From Thereva unica (taxonomy: Eukaryota; Arthropoda; Insecta; Diptera; Therevidae), in assembly GCA_949987705.1 (NCBI GenBank), contig OX465281.1:188219112-188283111 (forward strand): 64,000 nucleotides of DNA, written 5' to 3'. Shown piece after piece: positions 43,901-54,060 of this stretch (the first letter of the stretch is position 1; each line of letters starts with the position of its first letter). A model generated the notes under the pieces. The model saw only the letters and a program-made list of their open reading frames with translations. It searched no databases and was not told where the DNA came from. The position numbers were made by a program, and so were the translations under genes.

Positions 43901-43912
43901 GGGGGGAAGGAA
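43901..43912 (+). other. Polypurine tract
   Basis: GGGGGGAAGGAA immediately before the 3' LTR: the plus-strand primer site. Confidence 0.9.
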
Positions 43913-45104
43913 TGTTACATACAGAATTTCTAAGGGTCTCGGTGAGAAACGACAAATTCTCTTACCCCTTCATACAGGGAGCCTTTTACATCAAATTCGC
44001 AATGAATTTGATGCAATATGAGTTCCCTGTGAACAACAAATCCTAAACGGAAAATAATTATCTAATTTCCATTTTCAAATGTACAAAATTCCTTAACGGA
44101 CAAGGCTGGTCGTCCACTGGAAGTGTATTCGAGCGGCTTCGCGCTACGGCCATACATATGAGCGGCTACAAGCGACTCATTTGTATGGCCGAAGCGCGAA
44201 GCCGCTCGAATACGCTTCCAGTGGACGACCAGCCCAAATCTTCAACGTACAAAAATCCACTTCAACAAATGTAACATTCTCAGACGTAACCTGATCCGAG
44301 CGCATTTTGTGAGATTTGCAAGGTGCGCAATTACCTTTGCACCCTTCTCAAGCTTTTCTGGCAAACAGTGATCTTGACTTTGACTTTCTTGAAAGTAATT
44401 TGACCCACCCAACAATAATTAAGCGCAACTTGCAATGCGCCGCGTGAGAAGCGCGCGATAAGCAAGTTGCGCAGGTGGGAACTAAAAGTTCAAGGGCGCG
44501 TTTTTCCCAGCCGGTGGACAATTTTCCATGCCACCACCGGCGGGTGAAAATTTAATTTAGTTGAGTGTTGTTTTAACGGCCAAGTGCGGCGGACGCGTCG
44601 CCATGTTCTTAAAATCGAGTGTTGTCTAACCACGGTTACCGGCGGGTGGCGGTTTTAATTAATTAAGTTTCCGGGCGTTTCTTTTGTTGAAATAGGGTTG
44701 CTCGGTGTTAAAATAAGTTAAAATAAAGTGCGTTTCGCAAAAATATAAATGGAAAAAGAATTGTGTTAAAAAAAAAATTATATATTATATATCTATGCAA
44801 TAATATACAATTAGTTTTTTTTTTCTTTATAAAAATAGTTAAAATAAAGTGCGTTTTGCAAAAATATAAATGGAAAAAGAATTGTGTTAAAAAAAAAATT
44901 ATATATTATATATCTATGCAATAATATACAATTAGTTTTTTTTATTCTATTAAAAATAGTTAAAATAAAGTACGTTTCACAAAAATATAAATGGCAAAAA
45001 GAAGTGTTTATTTTAAATAAAATAACAAATTAAAATTAATAATAATATAACAATTGGTGAGTCATTTTCATATAACCGTCACTGTGAGATATTTTTACCT
45101 AACA
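43913..45104 (+). repeat. 3' LTR (1192 bp) with MITE and extra AT-rich unit
   Basis: Matches the 5' LTR apart from a 131-bp insertion at 44,104-44,234 and a changed number of the ~115-bp unit (GTTAAAATAAAGTGCGTTT ... ACAATTAGTTTTTTT) at 44,709-44,965. Two adjacent near-identical units occur here versus one plus a deleted one in the 5' LTR. Confidence 0.93.
44104..44234. mobile_element. 131-bp palindromic MITE in the 3' LTR
   Basis: Nearly the whole element folds back: GGCTGGTCGTCCACTGGAAG at the left, its complement at the right, plus GTATTCGAGCGGCTTCGCGC inside. CAA flanks both sides (44,101-44,103; 44,235-44,237), and CAA occurs once at the empty position in the 5' LTR. A 3-bp duplication but not TWA, so the superfamily is open. 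Confidence 0.93.
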
Positions 45105-45344
45105 GACGCACTGATTTCTCTTCTCCGCAATTTTTTGTGCCGTCTGGACTTTTATTTTGCTTGTGTGAATTCATGTACCATCTTCTTGTACTTCCAGCTC
45201 TGCATGTGTTTGTGTAGTTTGCCGTTGCTCCGCCCTCTCGCCATTCCGGAGTGCGTATATGAATAGATTAGAATGAATAGATTTTTACTTTCCTTTTTCT
45301 TCGCACAGAAAGGATTACAGTGTCGTATCTTTCTGAGTAATTTT

Positions 45345-45456
45345 TGCTTGGACTATGACCCAGGACATACGATCAGTATTTTTGATAGAAAAGTTCTCAG
45401 GGGCGTAATAAGCCAACGAGAGAGGGTGGAATATGGCGGAGGAGATACAACGGGGT
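45345..45456 (+). mobile_element. LINE-C family scrap
   Basis: About 110 bp match LINE-C around its C-terminus: CTTGGACTATGACCCAGGAC, then GAAAAGTTCTCAGGGGCGTA and a GAGAGGGTGGA block. It shows how the sequence looks where hAT-2 interrupts LINE-C (58,896). Confidence 0.65.
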
Positions 45457-45466
45457 GTATATAATT

Positions 45467-45593
45467 GGCCCTATTTTGATTCTCACTTTCACGGCGAGTG
45501 ACAATCCAAGACACATTTTCAAATAAAAAGTGTAATGTAAAATTGTGTCTTGGGTAGTCACTCGCCGTGAATGTGAGAATCAGAATAGGGCCC
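45467..45593. mobile_element. 127-bp foldback MITE
   Basis: Arms of about 57 bp: GGCCCTATTTTGATTCTCAC and TTCACGGCGAGTGAC at the left, near-perfect complement at the right. AATT flanks both sides (45,463-45,466; 45,594-45,597), a candidate 4-bp duplication. Confidence 0.8.
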
Positions 45594-45928
45594 AATTTTT
45601 GGACGACTCAAACTGTTAACTTTTATGCACAATAACAGACTAAAACTAGCCGCACATTGGATACGAATTTGTATCGTATATAAATATGAATACTTCATTA
45701 GACGACTGAACTGAGCGCAAACACTAGTTGCGTTTTTCTCCGTTTGTATGTCAGTAAGAACTGCAACCTGTGGCCTGTGACCAGTGCCTACTTTAGGTAT
45801 ATGAATACCGTCGTCATCATCTACGGAATATTAACCGCGTTGCTTCTGGTGTGAACCAGAGGTTGGGTGCTCGTTCAGTGCCCTAATCATAATTTTCCTG
45901 CGGTGAACAAATGGTATTCCCCATCACA

Positions 45929-46681
45929 AAGTCTTTGCTAAAGTTTTACATATCACCCTGTATTTTTGTAACCGTATAACCTATTTTCATGGTTACGCAG
46001 AATTCCTCCACCTATCTACAACGGAATGGTCCTATCTTGCCAACTTTTGAAGTTATGAATCGCAAAAGTAAAAATTTTGTTATTTTTTCACTAAAATTTC
46101 AACTAAAACCACCTTTTTCTCCAAAAAATACGAGATAAACCAATATTTTTTTAAAAAAAATTGGAAAGCTTGGACAATTTCCTATGAATAATGTAATGCA
46201 ACTTATACGCTACGGCCTCCAGTTTTGAAGTTATAAGCATTTTTAATGTTGAAATTGGCTGTATTTCGTCCTTCTTTAGTACTTTTCCATCTGAGCTTTA
46301 TCGAAAAGTACCAGAAGCACCAAATTAGGGAAATTTTAACATTAAAATTGCTTACAACTTCAAAAGTAAAGGCCCTAGCGTAAAAGTTATTATTCATTAT
46401 TCATAGGAAATTGTCCAAACTTTCCAATTTAAAAAAAAAAAAATATTGGTTTATCACGTATTTTTTGGAGAAAAAGGTGGTTTTAGTTGAAATTTTAGTG
46501 AAAAAATAACAAAATTTTGAATTGGCGATTCATAACTCCAAAAGTTGGTAAGATAGGACCATTGTTTTGACCGTTGTAGATAGGTGGAGGAATTCTGCGT
46601 GCACTGGTACCATAACCATGAAAATAGGTTATACGGTTACAAAAATACAGGGTGATATGTAGAATTTTAGCAAAAAAACTT
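45929..46681. mobile_element. 753-bp inverted-repeat (foldback) element, CCCTGTAT family
   Basis: Two arms of roughly 350 bp meet at about 46,300. Each arm starts ACATATCACCCTGTATTTTT inward from the outside and contains ACCACCTTTTTCTCCAAAA and AAATTGGAAAG. Single-arm relatives are at 14,405-14,603 and 51,107-51,260. The arms differ by a few substitutions and a 17-18-bp indel. Confidence 0.85.
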
Positions 46682-47744
46682 CAAAACGCCCTAGCGGCTA
46701 AACCGTAACGATTTCCCCCCCCCCCCCCCCACCCATACGATTTTTTGTTCGTCTATCCAAGACCTATCCACAGCCGGCCGCTTTGTAAGTTTATGTGGGA
46801 CACCCTGTATATCTCCGTAACAGTACATCTTACAGAAAATTTGCAAGGGCACTTTTTGTTTATAATTAAATTATCTACAATATATTAGCAAGATATTTTT
46901 GGGTAAATTTAATAATTAAGAAGTTATAAGCCTTAGAACACCAAAATTAGTCACAGTATTTTCTTTTAATGGCTATAACTTTTTTTCCTTGAATTTTAAC
47001 CAAAAAAAAAAAAAAATATAATAAGTTTTTTTAGAGGATTTCATAAGGAATAATTTTCATTCATACTTTTTTTTTAAATTCATTCACTACGAAAGGTTTT
47101 ACGTGTTACAATGCCTCGAAGGTATCAAAGTGACAGATTTTCTGAATAATTTTTTTACGATTTTACCTAGTCCTCTCCCTAGAAATTCTCAACAGGTAGC
47201 AAGTAATAATAATAAATGAAACACTTTACGTTATAATAAATGCTGATGTTTAAATAATGCAATGACATTTTTTCGCAATTTGTTGTGGATTTCAACATTG
47301 TTATTTCAGTATGATTTTAGTCCAATTTTCATATTTATAATAGTGTTAATAGTTATTCTACCAAAATATAAAATATTAATTTTTATTACTATAATTTTCA
47401 AGTGTTCATTGAAGTTTGATTGTAGTTTTAAAGTTTATAAAATGTACTGTTACTATTTTGAAAATCGAAATTTCGACACCGGATTCGTCATCAGCGACCC
47501 CGAAAACCACCGAGTGTAAAATTTGAGATCATTTAATGCACCTTTTGACTTTTGCCCAGCTTTTTTGGATTTGGTCCCACTGTGCGCCCTTTTGGACTTG
47601 GCGCCCTCGGGCGATCGCCCGTGTTCGACCCCCCTAAAGCCGGTACTGGTCACTGGTGAAACTACGATACTTTCCAGGATATCGATAGAACATTAATAAA
47701 GGTCTAAAAAATTCAAATTTTTTGGATATTTTTTTATATTGACA
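46682..47744. other. No recognised gene; C-run and AT-rich DNA
   Basis: Includes a pure C run near 46,716-46,732 and ACACCCTGTATATCTCCGTAAC at about 46,800, another widespread insect repeat start. 47,479-47,507 carries the CGGATTC...CAGCGACCCCGAAAAC motif shared with 7.8-8.2 kb. Frames here are not recognised. Confidence 0.5.
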
Positions 47745-49341
47745 CTAGCATAAAACCCGCGTGCCTTGCAACGCCTTTAAATAAAAACTGTTTATTATGT
47801 GCAATGTCTTAAAAAAAAAAAAAAAACAAAAAAGTCAGCTGTTATTATCCCTAAAAAAGATTTATTATAGTGCATTTTTTTAATATATATATGGTAAACA
47901 AATTGCTGCGTATATCACCTCTGCTCAACAAATCTGCAAGTTTTGTATATGTCATCAAGAAAAGTGACATTTTAGGGTTTGACGAACGTTCGTTAAGTTT
48001 GTTCGCCTATTTACGTGGATGTAAGAAATTATGAAGCAATCACAAATGAATATTAAATAAAGTGAATTTCGAGTCATTCATTTCTAGGAGATTATAGGGA
48101 TGCAATGTCAAAATTTCAGCCCTTCAGCTTCAGAGGTTTGGGTTAACCCCATTTCACCCCCTTAGGGAATGAATTTCGAGTAATCGCCTCTTAGTGAATG
48201 TCCACGTCATCATAGAGATGCACTGTCAAAATTTCAGCTGCTTAGCTCCAGCCGTTTGGGTTAACCCCATTTAACCCCCTTAGGGGATGAATTTCAAAAA
48301 ATCGCTCCTAAGTGGATGTCCACGTCATTATAGGGATGCACTGTCAAAATTTCAGCCCTATAGCTCCAGGGGTTTGGGGTAACCCCATTTCACCCCCTTA
48401 GGGGATGAATTTCGCAAAATCGCTTTATAGTGGATGTCCATGCCATTGTAGGGATGCACTGTCAAAATTTCAGCATTATAAATTTAGCGGTTTGAATAAA
48501 CCCCATTTCAACCCCTTAGGAGATGAATTCCGAAAAATTGCTTTTTAGTGGATGTCCACGCCATTATAGGGATGCACTTTCAAAATTTCAGCCCTATAGC
48601 TCCAGCGGTTTGGGGTAACCCCATTTCACCCCCTTAGGGTATGAATTTCGAAAAATCGTATTTTAGTGGATGTTCACGTCATTAAAGGGATGCACTGTCA
48701 AAATTTCAGCCCTGCAGCTCCAGCGGTTTGGGTAAACCCCATTTCACTCCCTTAGGGGATGAATTTCGAAAAATCGCTTTTTAGTGGATGTCCACATCAT
48801 TATAGGGATTCACTGTCAAAATTTCAGCCCTATAGCCCCAGCGGTTTGGGTAAACCCCATTTCACCCCCTTAGGGGATGAATTTCGAAAAATCGCTTTTT
48901 TGTGGATGTCCACATCATTATAGGGATTCACTGTTAAAATTTCAGCCCTATAGCTCCAGCGGTTTGGGTAAACCCCATTTCACCCCTTTAGGGGATGAAT
49001 TTCGTAAAATCGCTTCTTAGTGGATATCCACGTCATTATAGGGATGCACTGTCAAAATTTCAGCCCTTTAGCTCTAGCGGTTTAGCTTGTGCGTTGTCTG
49101 TCAATCAGTTACTTTTTATACAATAGAAAAAAGTAAAGAAAAAAAATCCCCTTACAACTTATTGAACCCCATTTCACCCCCTTCAACCCTTTTTTCTCCA
49201 AAAAAAAGTAGCCTATGTCCGTCTCCAAGGTCTAAACTATGTCTGTTGCAAATTTCATCAAAATCGGTCCAGCGGCTTAGGCGTGAAAGCGTAACAGACA
49301 GACAGACAGAGTTACTTTCGCATTTATAATATTAGTAAGGA
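47745..49341 (-). mobile_element. Helitron B: 1597 bp, TC...CTAG, minus strand
   Basis: On the minus strand it begins TCCTTACTAATATTATAAAT after host A and ends GGGTTTTATGCTAG before host T, with the GGCGTTGCAAGGC near-palindrome just upstream. Ends match Helitron A closely, but the interior is a different tandem array. No Rep/Helicase; non-autonomous. Confidence 0.88.
48060..49085. repeat. Tandem array, nine units, exactly 118-bp period
   Basis: The anchor TTTCAGC ends at 48,120, 48,238, 48,356, 48,474, 48,592, 48,710, 48,828, 48,946 and 49,064: eight intervals of 118 bp with no indel. Units carry TAGGGATGCACTGTCAAAA and AACCCCATTTCACCCC. Confidence 0.95.
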
Positions 49342-49655
49342 TTAGATAGAATTCTCATCTTGGCTGTGCTATTAAATGAAAAGGTCCATAACTAACCATA
49401 AAGATAGGGTTTCAGTTTTCATATTTTTCCTAAATTGTTGATGATGTAAAATACCACATCTGTAAATCTTTGTCGAAAAAATAAGTCTGAACAAAATAAA
49501 TTATAAATCTGCAAAATAAACACATTCCACAAATGACAAATGTTTGTTATGAATAAAAACGAAATAAAAATTCCCACAAAAATAACGGTTTTACTAACTT
49601 TTGCAAAGTAGTACAAACCGAAAAGTACCAAGCAAACATATCCCAACATTAAAAA

Positions 49656-50120
49656 TCATTTCACTGAAAAATATTTCTGGTAAAAATTAATGTCATTCTG
49701 AAAGTATAGGAAAAATCCCAGAATGAAGTTCCAGAAATTGTGGTCGTTATTTTGTACATTTGCACTAGCATTGCAGACGATTACCTGGAAAAATAACGGT
49801 AAACCTGGGAATACTTTGCATCTGAAAACAAGGTTTTGCCTGTCACACTTCGAGTGTATTTTAATAAATTTTCCCTGCATGACACAATTACAAATTGGAT
49901 TGAAGTGCAGAGTGCAATCAACCATAACATTGCAGCTCCTGTACCTTACCAAGAAAATTACATTGGGTCGCACACCGGTACTACCTGGTGGCCAACGAAT
50001 TAATTTCAATGCGTTTTTATAGCAAGTGAGGGATATACAGAACCTACTGGCCCGATTTGAGTTTTTGCATTTATTACTAAAAATCTTCATTAATTCACGG
50101 TAGAACCCCAACCCCAGCAC
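49656..50120 (-). CDS. Coding-like island, possible host exon (strand uncertain)
   Basis: The only non-transposon stretch here with coding texture. Minus strand: open for 154 codons, Cys-rich in the middle (NPICNCVMQGKFIKIHSKC), and a CAG|GTAATC donor-like site after GLPLFFQ at about 49,790. Plus strand: 49,723-50,022 is a 99-codon frame starting MKFQKLWSLFCTFALALQ, which looks like a signal peptide, with later Cys residues. Both strands being open usually means at most one is real. No family recognised. Confidence 0.25.
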   Translation of the reverse strand: MLGLGFYRELMKIFSNKCKNSNRASRFCISLTCYKNALKLIRWPPGSTGVRPNVIFLVRYRSCNVMVDCTLHFNPICNCVMQGKFIKIHSKCDRQNLVFRCKVFPGLPLFFQVIVCNASANVQNNDHNFWNFILGFFLYFQNDINFYQKYFSVK

Positions 50121-51106
50121 TCTTTCATTACTGCAATATCATTTCGTGAATATTAAAAAAACACACACCCTCCTCGTTAAATAATACTGCAATTAAAAGA
50201 AATGTTGATAAGGATATTTGTAATTTCATCGGAAAGGTTACGCTGCGTAATTATTTAATTAAAAGGTATTTAAAACGTATTAATTATCATCATTCATATT
50301 CTCCAACTCGGCATTGAGGTTAAGGGTTGTTAAGATTGATTCATAAATAAACATCTCCTGAACCAATTTTGTGGATAGAAGATACTAATGGCCATATTGA
50401 CAGGGGGATCACAGGTAAATTGTGGCATTTGGGTGGAAAAATTAATGAAAGTGCAAGCGTCTACAATTACAAAAAGATGGTTGAAGCTAAATGATTATCG
50501 GAAATAACTCAGGAGTCTGACCCTAATATCAACAAAACCGTATCGGAGAAATCATCAGTGTAAATATTTACGGCAGATTCATTGGAGCATTTTCCTATAG
50601 ATGTGAAAAGTATACAGAGAGAAAGCAAGGGTTTAAATGTCAAGTGTAATTAAGGAATAGTTTTAGTAAATGTTGAGATGATTAAGGCAAGGAATGTTAA
50701 GCATGTAGTAGACGCACCAAAGTAAACAACAATATCAAACTCGTGAAGTTCATATCGTCGAAGGTGAAAGTTCTACGACTGATAGTTCGATAAGTGGCAC
50801 TCCACAAATGAAAAAATTGCGTGTCAAGTCCATGAATGTTACAAAAATCAACACAAAATTTTGTAATAGGCCTTCAGTTGTGTGAGTTCAATCGCCACAT
50901 TTTTCCTAGGCAGTTTTGCGGAAAAACAGTCGCCGCAACCAGTAGTCGATAAAAGGAGAATGCAAATTTTGGTACCCACCCCCAATAGTTATATGTAACA
51001 TGTCGTTGGATAAGTGCTTTTGAGCTGAATATAAATTACTATGGCGCCTAGTTTGAAATCTTTGTCCGTTTTGAGTAATATTGTCAGAGCTGTACAAAGA
51101 CAGCGT
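50121..51106. other. No recognised gene
   Basis: Unique AT-rich sequence without motifs. Confidence 0.5.
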
Positions 51107-51260
51107 TTTACATATCACCCTGTATTTTTGTAACCCTATAACCTTATTTCATGAGTAAGGTACCAATGAACACCCACCTCCACCCATCTATGATGGTTCC
51201 ATCATACCAACTTCAGGAGTTATAAGTCATCAAAGTCCTACTTTTGGGGTTTTTTTTAAA
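51107..51260 (+). repeat. CCCTGTAT-family repeat, copy 3 (single arm)
   Basis: TTTACATATCACCCTGTATT, TGTAACCCTATAACC, CCACCTCCACCCATCTA and a CCAACTTC block follow the same order as the arms of the 45.9-kb inverted repeat. Confidence 0.7.
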
Positions 51261-51284
51261 CAAAAAATAATTAGCTACCCATAA

Positions 51285-51790
51285 GCAATTGGGATGGTGG
51301 AGCGATTCCATAGACTCAAAGCAGTCTTAATGGCAAGGGGCAACCCTACTCATTGGGGTGAGGATTTGCCCTTTGTCCTATTAGGTATTCACTCGGTAAT
51401 TAAAACCGATTTGCAGAGTCTGGCTATTGATAAAATCTGAGGTTGCCAATTAAATTTCCATCCCACGGTTGAGAACCCAATAGAGCACTCAGAAACTTTA
51501 GTTCGTATTCTCACACAGACCTGACAGAAGGTACAGTATAGTACAATACAGAAGGATATGTGCGTGCCGAACAACTTAGAGAGCGCGAGCTACGTTTTCA
51601 TAAGTACCGATCGGGTTAGGTGGTCTTTCGAGCCTTCATACGAAGGCCCATTCAAAGTAACCAAATGATTCTGAAAACACTTTGTCGTTAAGCTAAACGG
51701 CGCAACTCTATAGCAATTGATAAACTTAAGCCAGCTTTTGAGTGCGAACGGAATGGAGAAACAGCAGCAATACGCTCGGTACACTTCAGC
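51285..51790 (+). pseudogene. Ty3/gypsy integrase C-terminal relic
   Basis: The C-terminal half of a gypsy-type integrase in broken frames. Seen: GMVERFHRLKAVLMARG (end of the catalytic core), THWGEDLPFVLLGI, then FISTDRVRWSFEPSYEGPF plus KVTK (GPY/F-type module) and VVKLNGATL, INLSQLL. At least four stops. Unrelated to the deleted integrase of the 36.7-kb element as far as can be seen; a separate, older gypsy copy. No LTRs nearby. Confidence 0.75.
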
Positions 51791-52069
51791 TAACGCTACG
51801 CTGAGAGGCGAGTATTTAGGGACATCTTTGTACTACTTCTGGTCTTACAAAACATAGTCAACTGAGACTAAGTAAGAAAAGAAAAAGGGTTCACTAAAAT
51901 TTGTATGAGTTTAAAAAAGAGTTAAGATCAAAATAGTTCAAAATATATGTATATATGTAGTTTTATGACCCGAATAATAAGTGTAGTGATCAAACATAAA
52001 AGTGTATAGAGAAGGTTTTTAATAGAGGAACAAATATCCTTGTCTGTAGTGTTGAAAAGAGATCTTAGC
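51791..52069. other. No recognised gene
   Basis: Short AT-rich stretch. Confidence 0.5.
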
Positions 52070-54060
52070 GCAATTAGGAGTCCCTTCAAACTTGGTACAA
52101 CTGATGAAATGCGAAACAAATAACTCACTGGCGAATGTAAGAATCCAAAATGTTATATCAGAAGAATTCGAAGTACGACAAGGACTTAGACAAGAAGATG
52201 AATGGGCCAGTCCAGTCCAGAGAAGTGCATCAATAGCTACACAGTCAGTACAATTACTTGGATATGCGGATGATGTGAACATCTTTGGAAGGTCCTTTTT
52301 GGCAGCAAAAGAAGATTATGTCGAATTAAAAGATGCGGCAAAGCACATAGGCCTGAAGGTAAACGAAGAAGAAACGAAGGTGATGCAACTATCCAGAGCA
52401 GGAAGATTTAGAATGGGAAGAGATATAATCATCGACGAACATAACCTGGAAGTAGTCAATAAAACAGTGTACCTTAGGTCTACAATCACAAAAGGAAACT
52501 AAGAAATAACCAGACGAATATAATAGAGCCTTTTGTGCAGTGGCGGTTCGTAAGGTTCAGGTTAAGGGAAGCAATGCGCAAGGTGAACGATAAAAGTATC
52601 TAAGCCTTTAACTAAAAAAATTGAAAAATACCATATATTGGAGTCAGATAAGCAAAACATAAGGAATTGTTTGCAGTCTAAAAAATTTCGTTTGGAACAT
52701 GTTAGTTACATCGAATATTATACGAAATGGGTAATTTTTTAGCTCTAGCAACCAAGTTATCGACCATTTTGTGAAAATTTTATAATTTTGGCCGTTCTTT
52801 CTAATTGTAGATGCGTATATCTCGGCATGTGTAGGTCCGAAAAAATCAAAAGAAATAGAGGCGTTCGTTATGATATTGGCTATCAGCGATTACAATATGA
52901 AATTTTTATCTGTACACAACCTCAAAAAAAAAAAAAAAAACTTAAAAAACTGCTAGCTAAGTTTTAGTATTTTCTCGCATTTTTTCGTTATTTTTTTCGA
53001 AATATTTTCGCTGGTAGTGGGCGTTTTGCGCCCTTTTTCAGATTCTGTGGATAATTAAAGCCTCCAAAGAAAAAGCCGTTGAAAAACTGCATATACTACT
53101 TTCATCTCATTTAATTTTTCATACAAATCCATAATTTTGGTTCAAAATCTAAAAAAAGGAGTAATGATAACACCCTGCATACCTCGCATGCACGCTTACA
53201 ATCATTACATTCTTCTTGCAAAAAAAACTCTTAGGCAACCCGTGCTCATAGAATTCATAAAAATATTCTCTATCCCTTTAAATCATCTTTACAGAGAATC
53301 ATAAAAAATATAATGAAAGCTACAAAATTATCAGCTTATATTCAACACAACCCTCTGTTTTCCAATTAGAATCAACAATATATGTACATATAAAGAGAAA
53401 CTTCACCTATCCTAGATCTCCGTTTTCTTGACTCAATTTATACAAACGAAAATTCATATTTTAAGAAGACTCAAAAACAAAATTTCGAAGCAAAATTTTA
53501 AGAGAAAATGTAATATTGCTCGAAGCCAGAACAGATTAGCAGAAAACGAAGAGAATATAGTTTATACAGAAAATTTCTCTTGTTTTATCCCGCTGTTGGG
53601 TTCCGAAGAACCTGTAGTTTGCTCAACTTCTGAGGTTACTGTATCAACGCAAACCTTTGCGTGAGTGTTAGTTTAATTAAAGTGAATGTGTTGGAGGTTT
53701 CACTTTGATTTTCGGGGCCAAAAAAGCTGGAGATATTACAGCTTCCCCTTTGTGTAAGGCCTCGGCCACGATAAGAGCGGCACCAGAAAAATTTATAATT
53801 TCGAATTAGCAGAGAGCGGCACTTTAGTATTGTCACTCTGCCGCTCACCGCTCATATCATGACCATGGCTTTAGTGTTTCCAGAGCAGGAAAATATATTA
53901 AGATTTTTCTTGTGATTAATCTTGATATATTTAAATTTATTTTTTTAGGAAGTTGCCTATTTGGTAAAAGTAAGCAGTGCTTCCTTTGCTTCCAAAGAGG
54001 AACCGCCACTGCTTTTGTGCCCAAAAACCAATACTGCTGATAGTCTTGGCCTAAGTGTAT
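52070..54060 (+). pseudogene. LINE-C RT fragment, copy 2, interrupted by hAT-1
   Basis: Matches LINE-C around RT motifs B and C. Seen: NSLANVRIQNVISEEFEVRQ, an internal ~50-bp deletion just after GLRQ that removes motif B, LLGYADDVNIFGRSF (motif C, YADD), AAKHIGLKVNEEETKVMQLS, TVYLRSTITKGN. It is split at 52,537 by hAT-1 and resumes at 54,012 with CCCAAAAACCAATACTGC, where LINE-C has CCCAAAAACAAATCCTG. The open stretch of 136 codons is longer than in the main LINE-C copy at this position. Confidence 0.8.
52538..54011. mobile_element. hAT-1 non-autonomous element, copy 2 (1474 bp)
   Basis: CAGTGGCGGTTC / GAACCGCCACTG ends and a perfect 8-bp duplication CTTTTGTG at 52,530-52,537 and 54,012-54,019. 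It aligns along its length with copy 1 (TAAGGTTCAGG, TTAAGAGAAAAT, AGGCCTCGGCCACGATAAGA, TGCTTCCTTTGCTT) with indels. Confidence 0.93.

Larger units (their letters stand above)
36661..45104 (+). mobile_element. Ty3/gypsy LTR retrotransposon, complete insertion with deleted pol
   Basis: An 8.4-kb insertion with two LTRs (TGTTA...TAACA ends), GACG target duplication on both sides (36,657-36,660; 45,105-45,108), a primer-binding site, a gag-pro frame with RT remnants, and a GGGGGGAAGGAA polypurine tract. RT is internally deleted; integrase is not seen and RNase H is vestigial, so it is non-autonomous. The LTRs are nearly identical apart from a MITE insertion and repeat-number differences, implying a fairly recent insertion. 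A 4-bp duplication is normal for gypsy/errantivirus-type elements. Confidence 0.93.

Noticed and set aside
46716..46732. Pure C run as a functional G-quadruplex/i-motif
   Set aside because: A single homopolymer in repeat debris; nothing else supports a role.
48060..49085. Regular array as a CRISPR-like structure
   Set aside because: Direct 118-bp units without unique spacers inside a Helitron in a eukaryotic context; a minisatellite.
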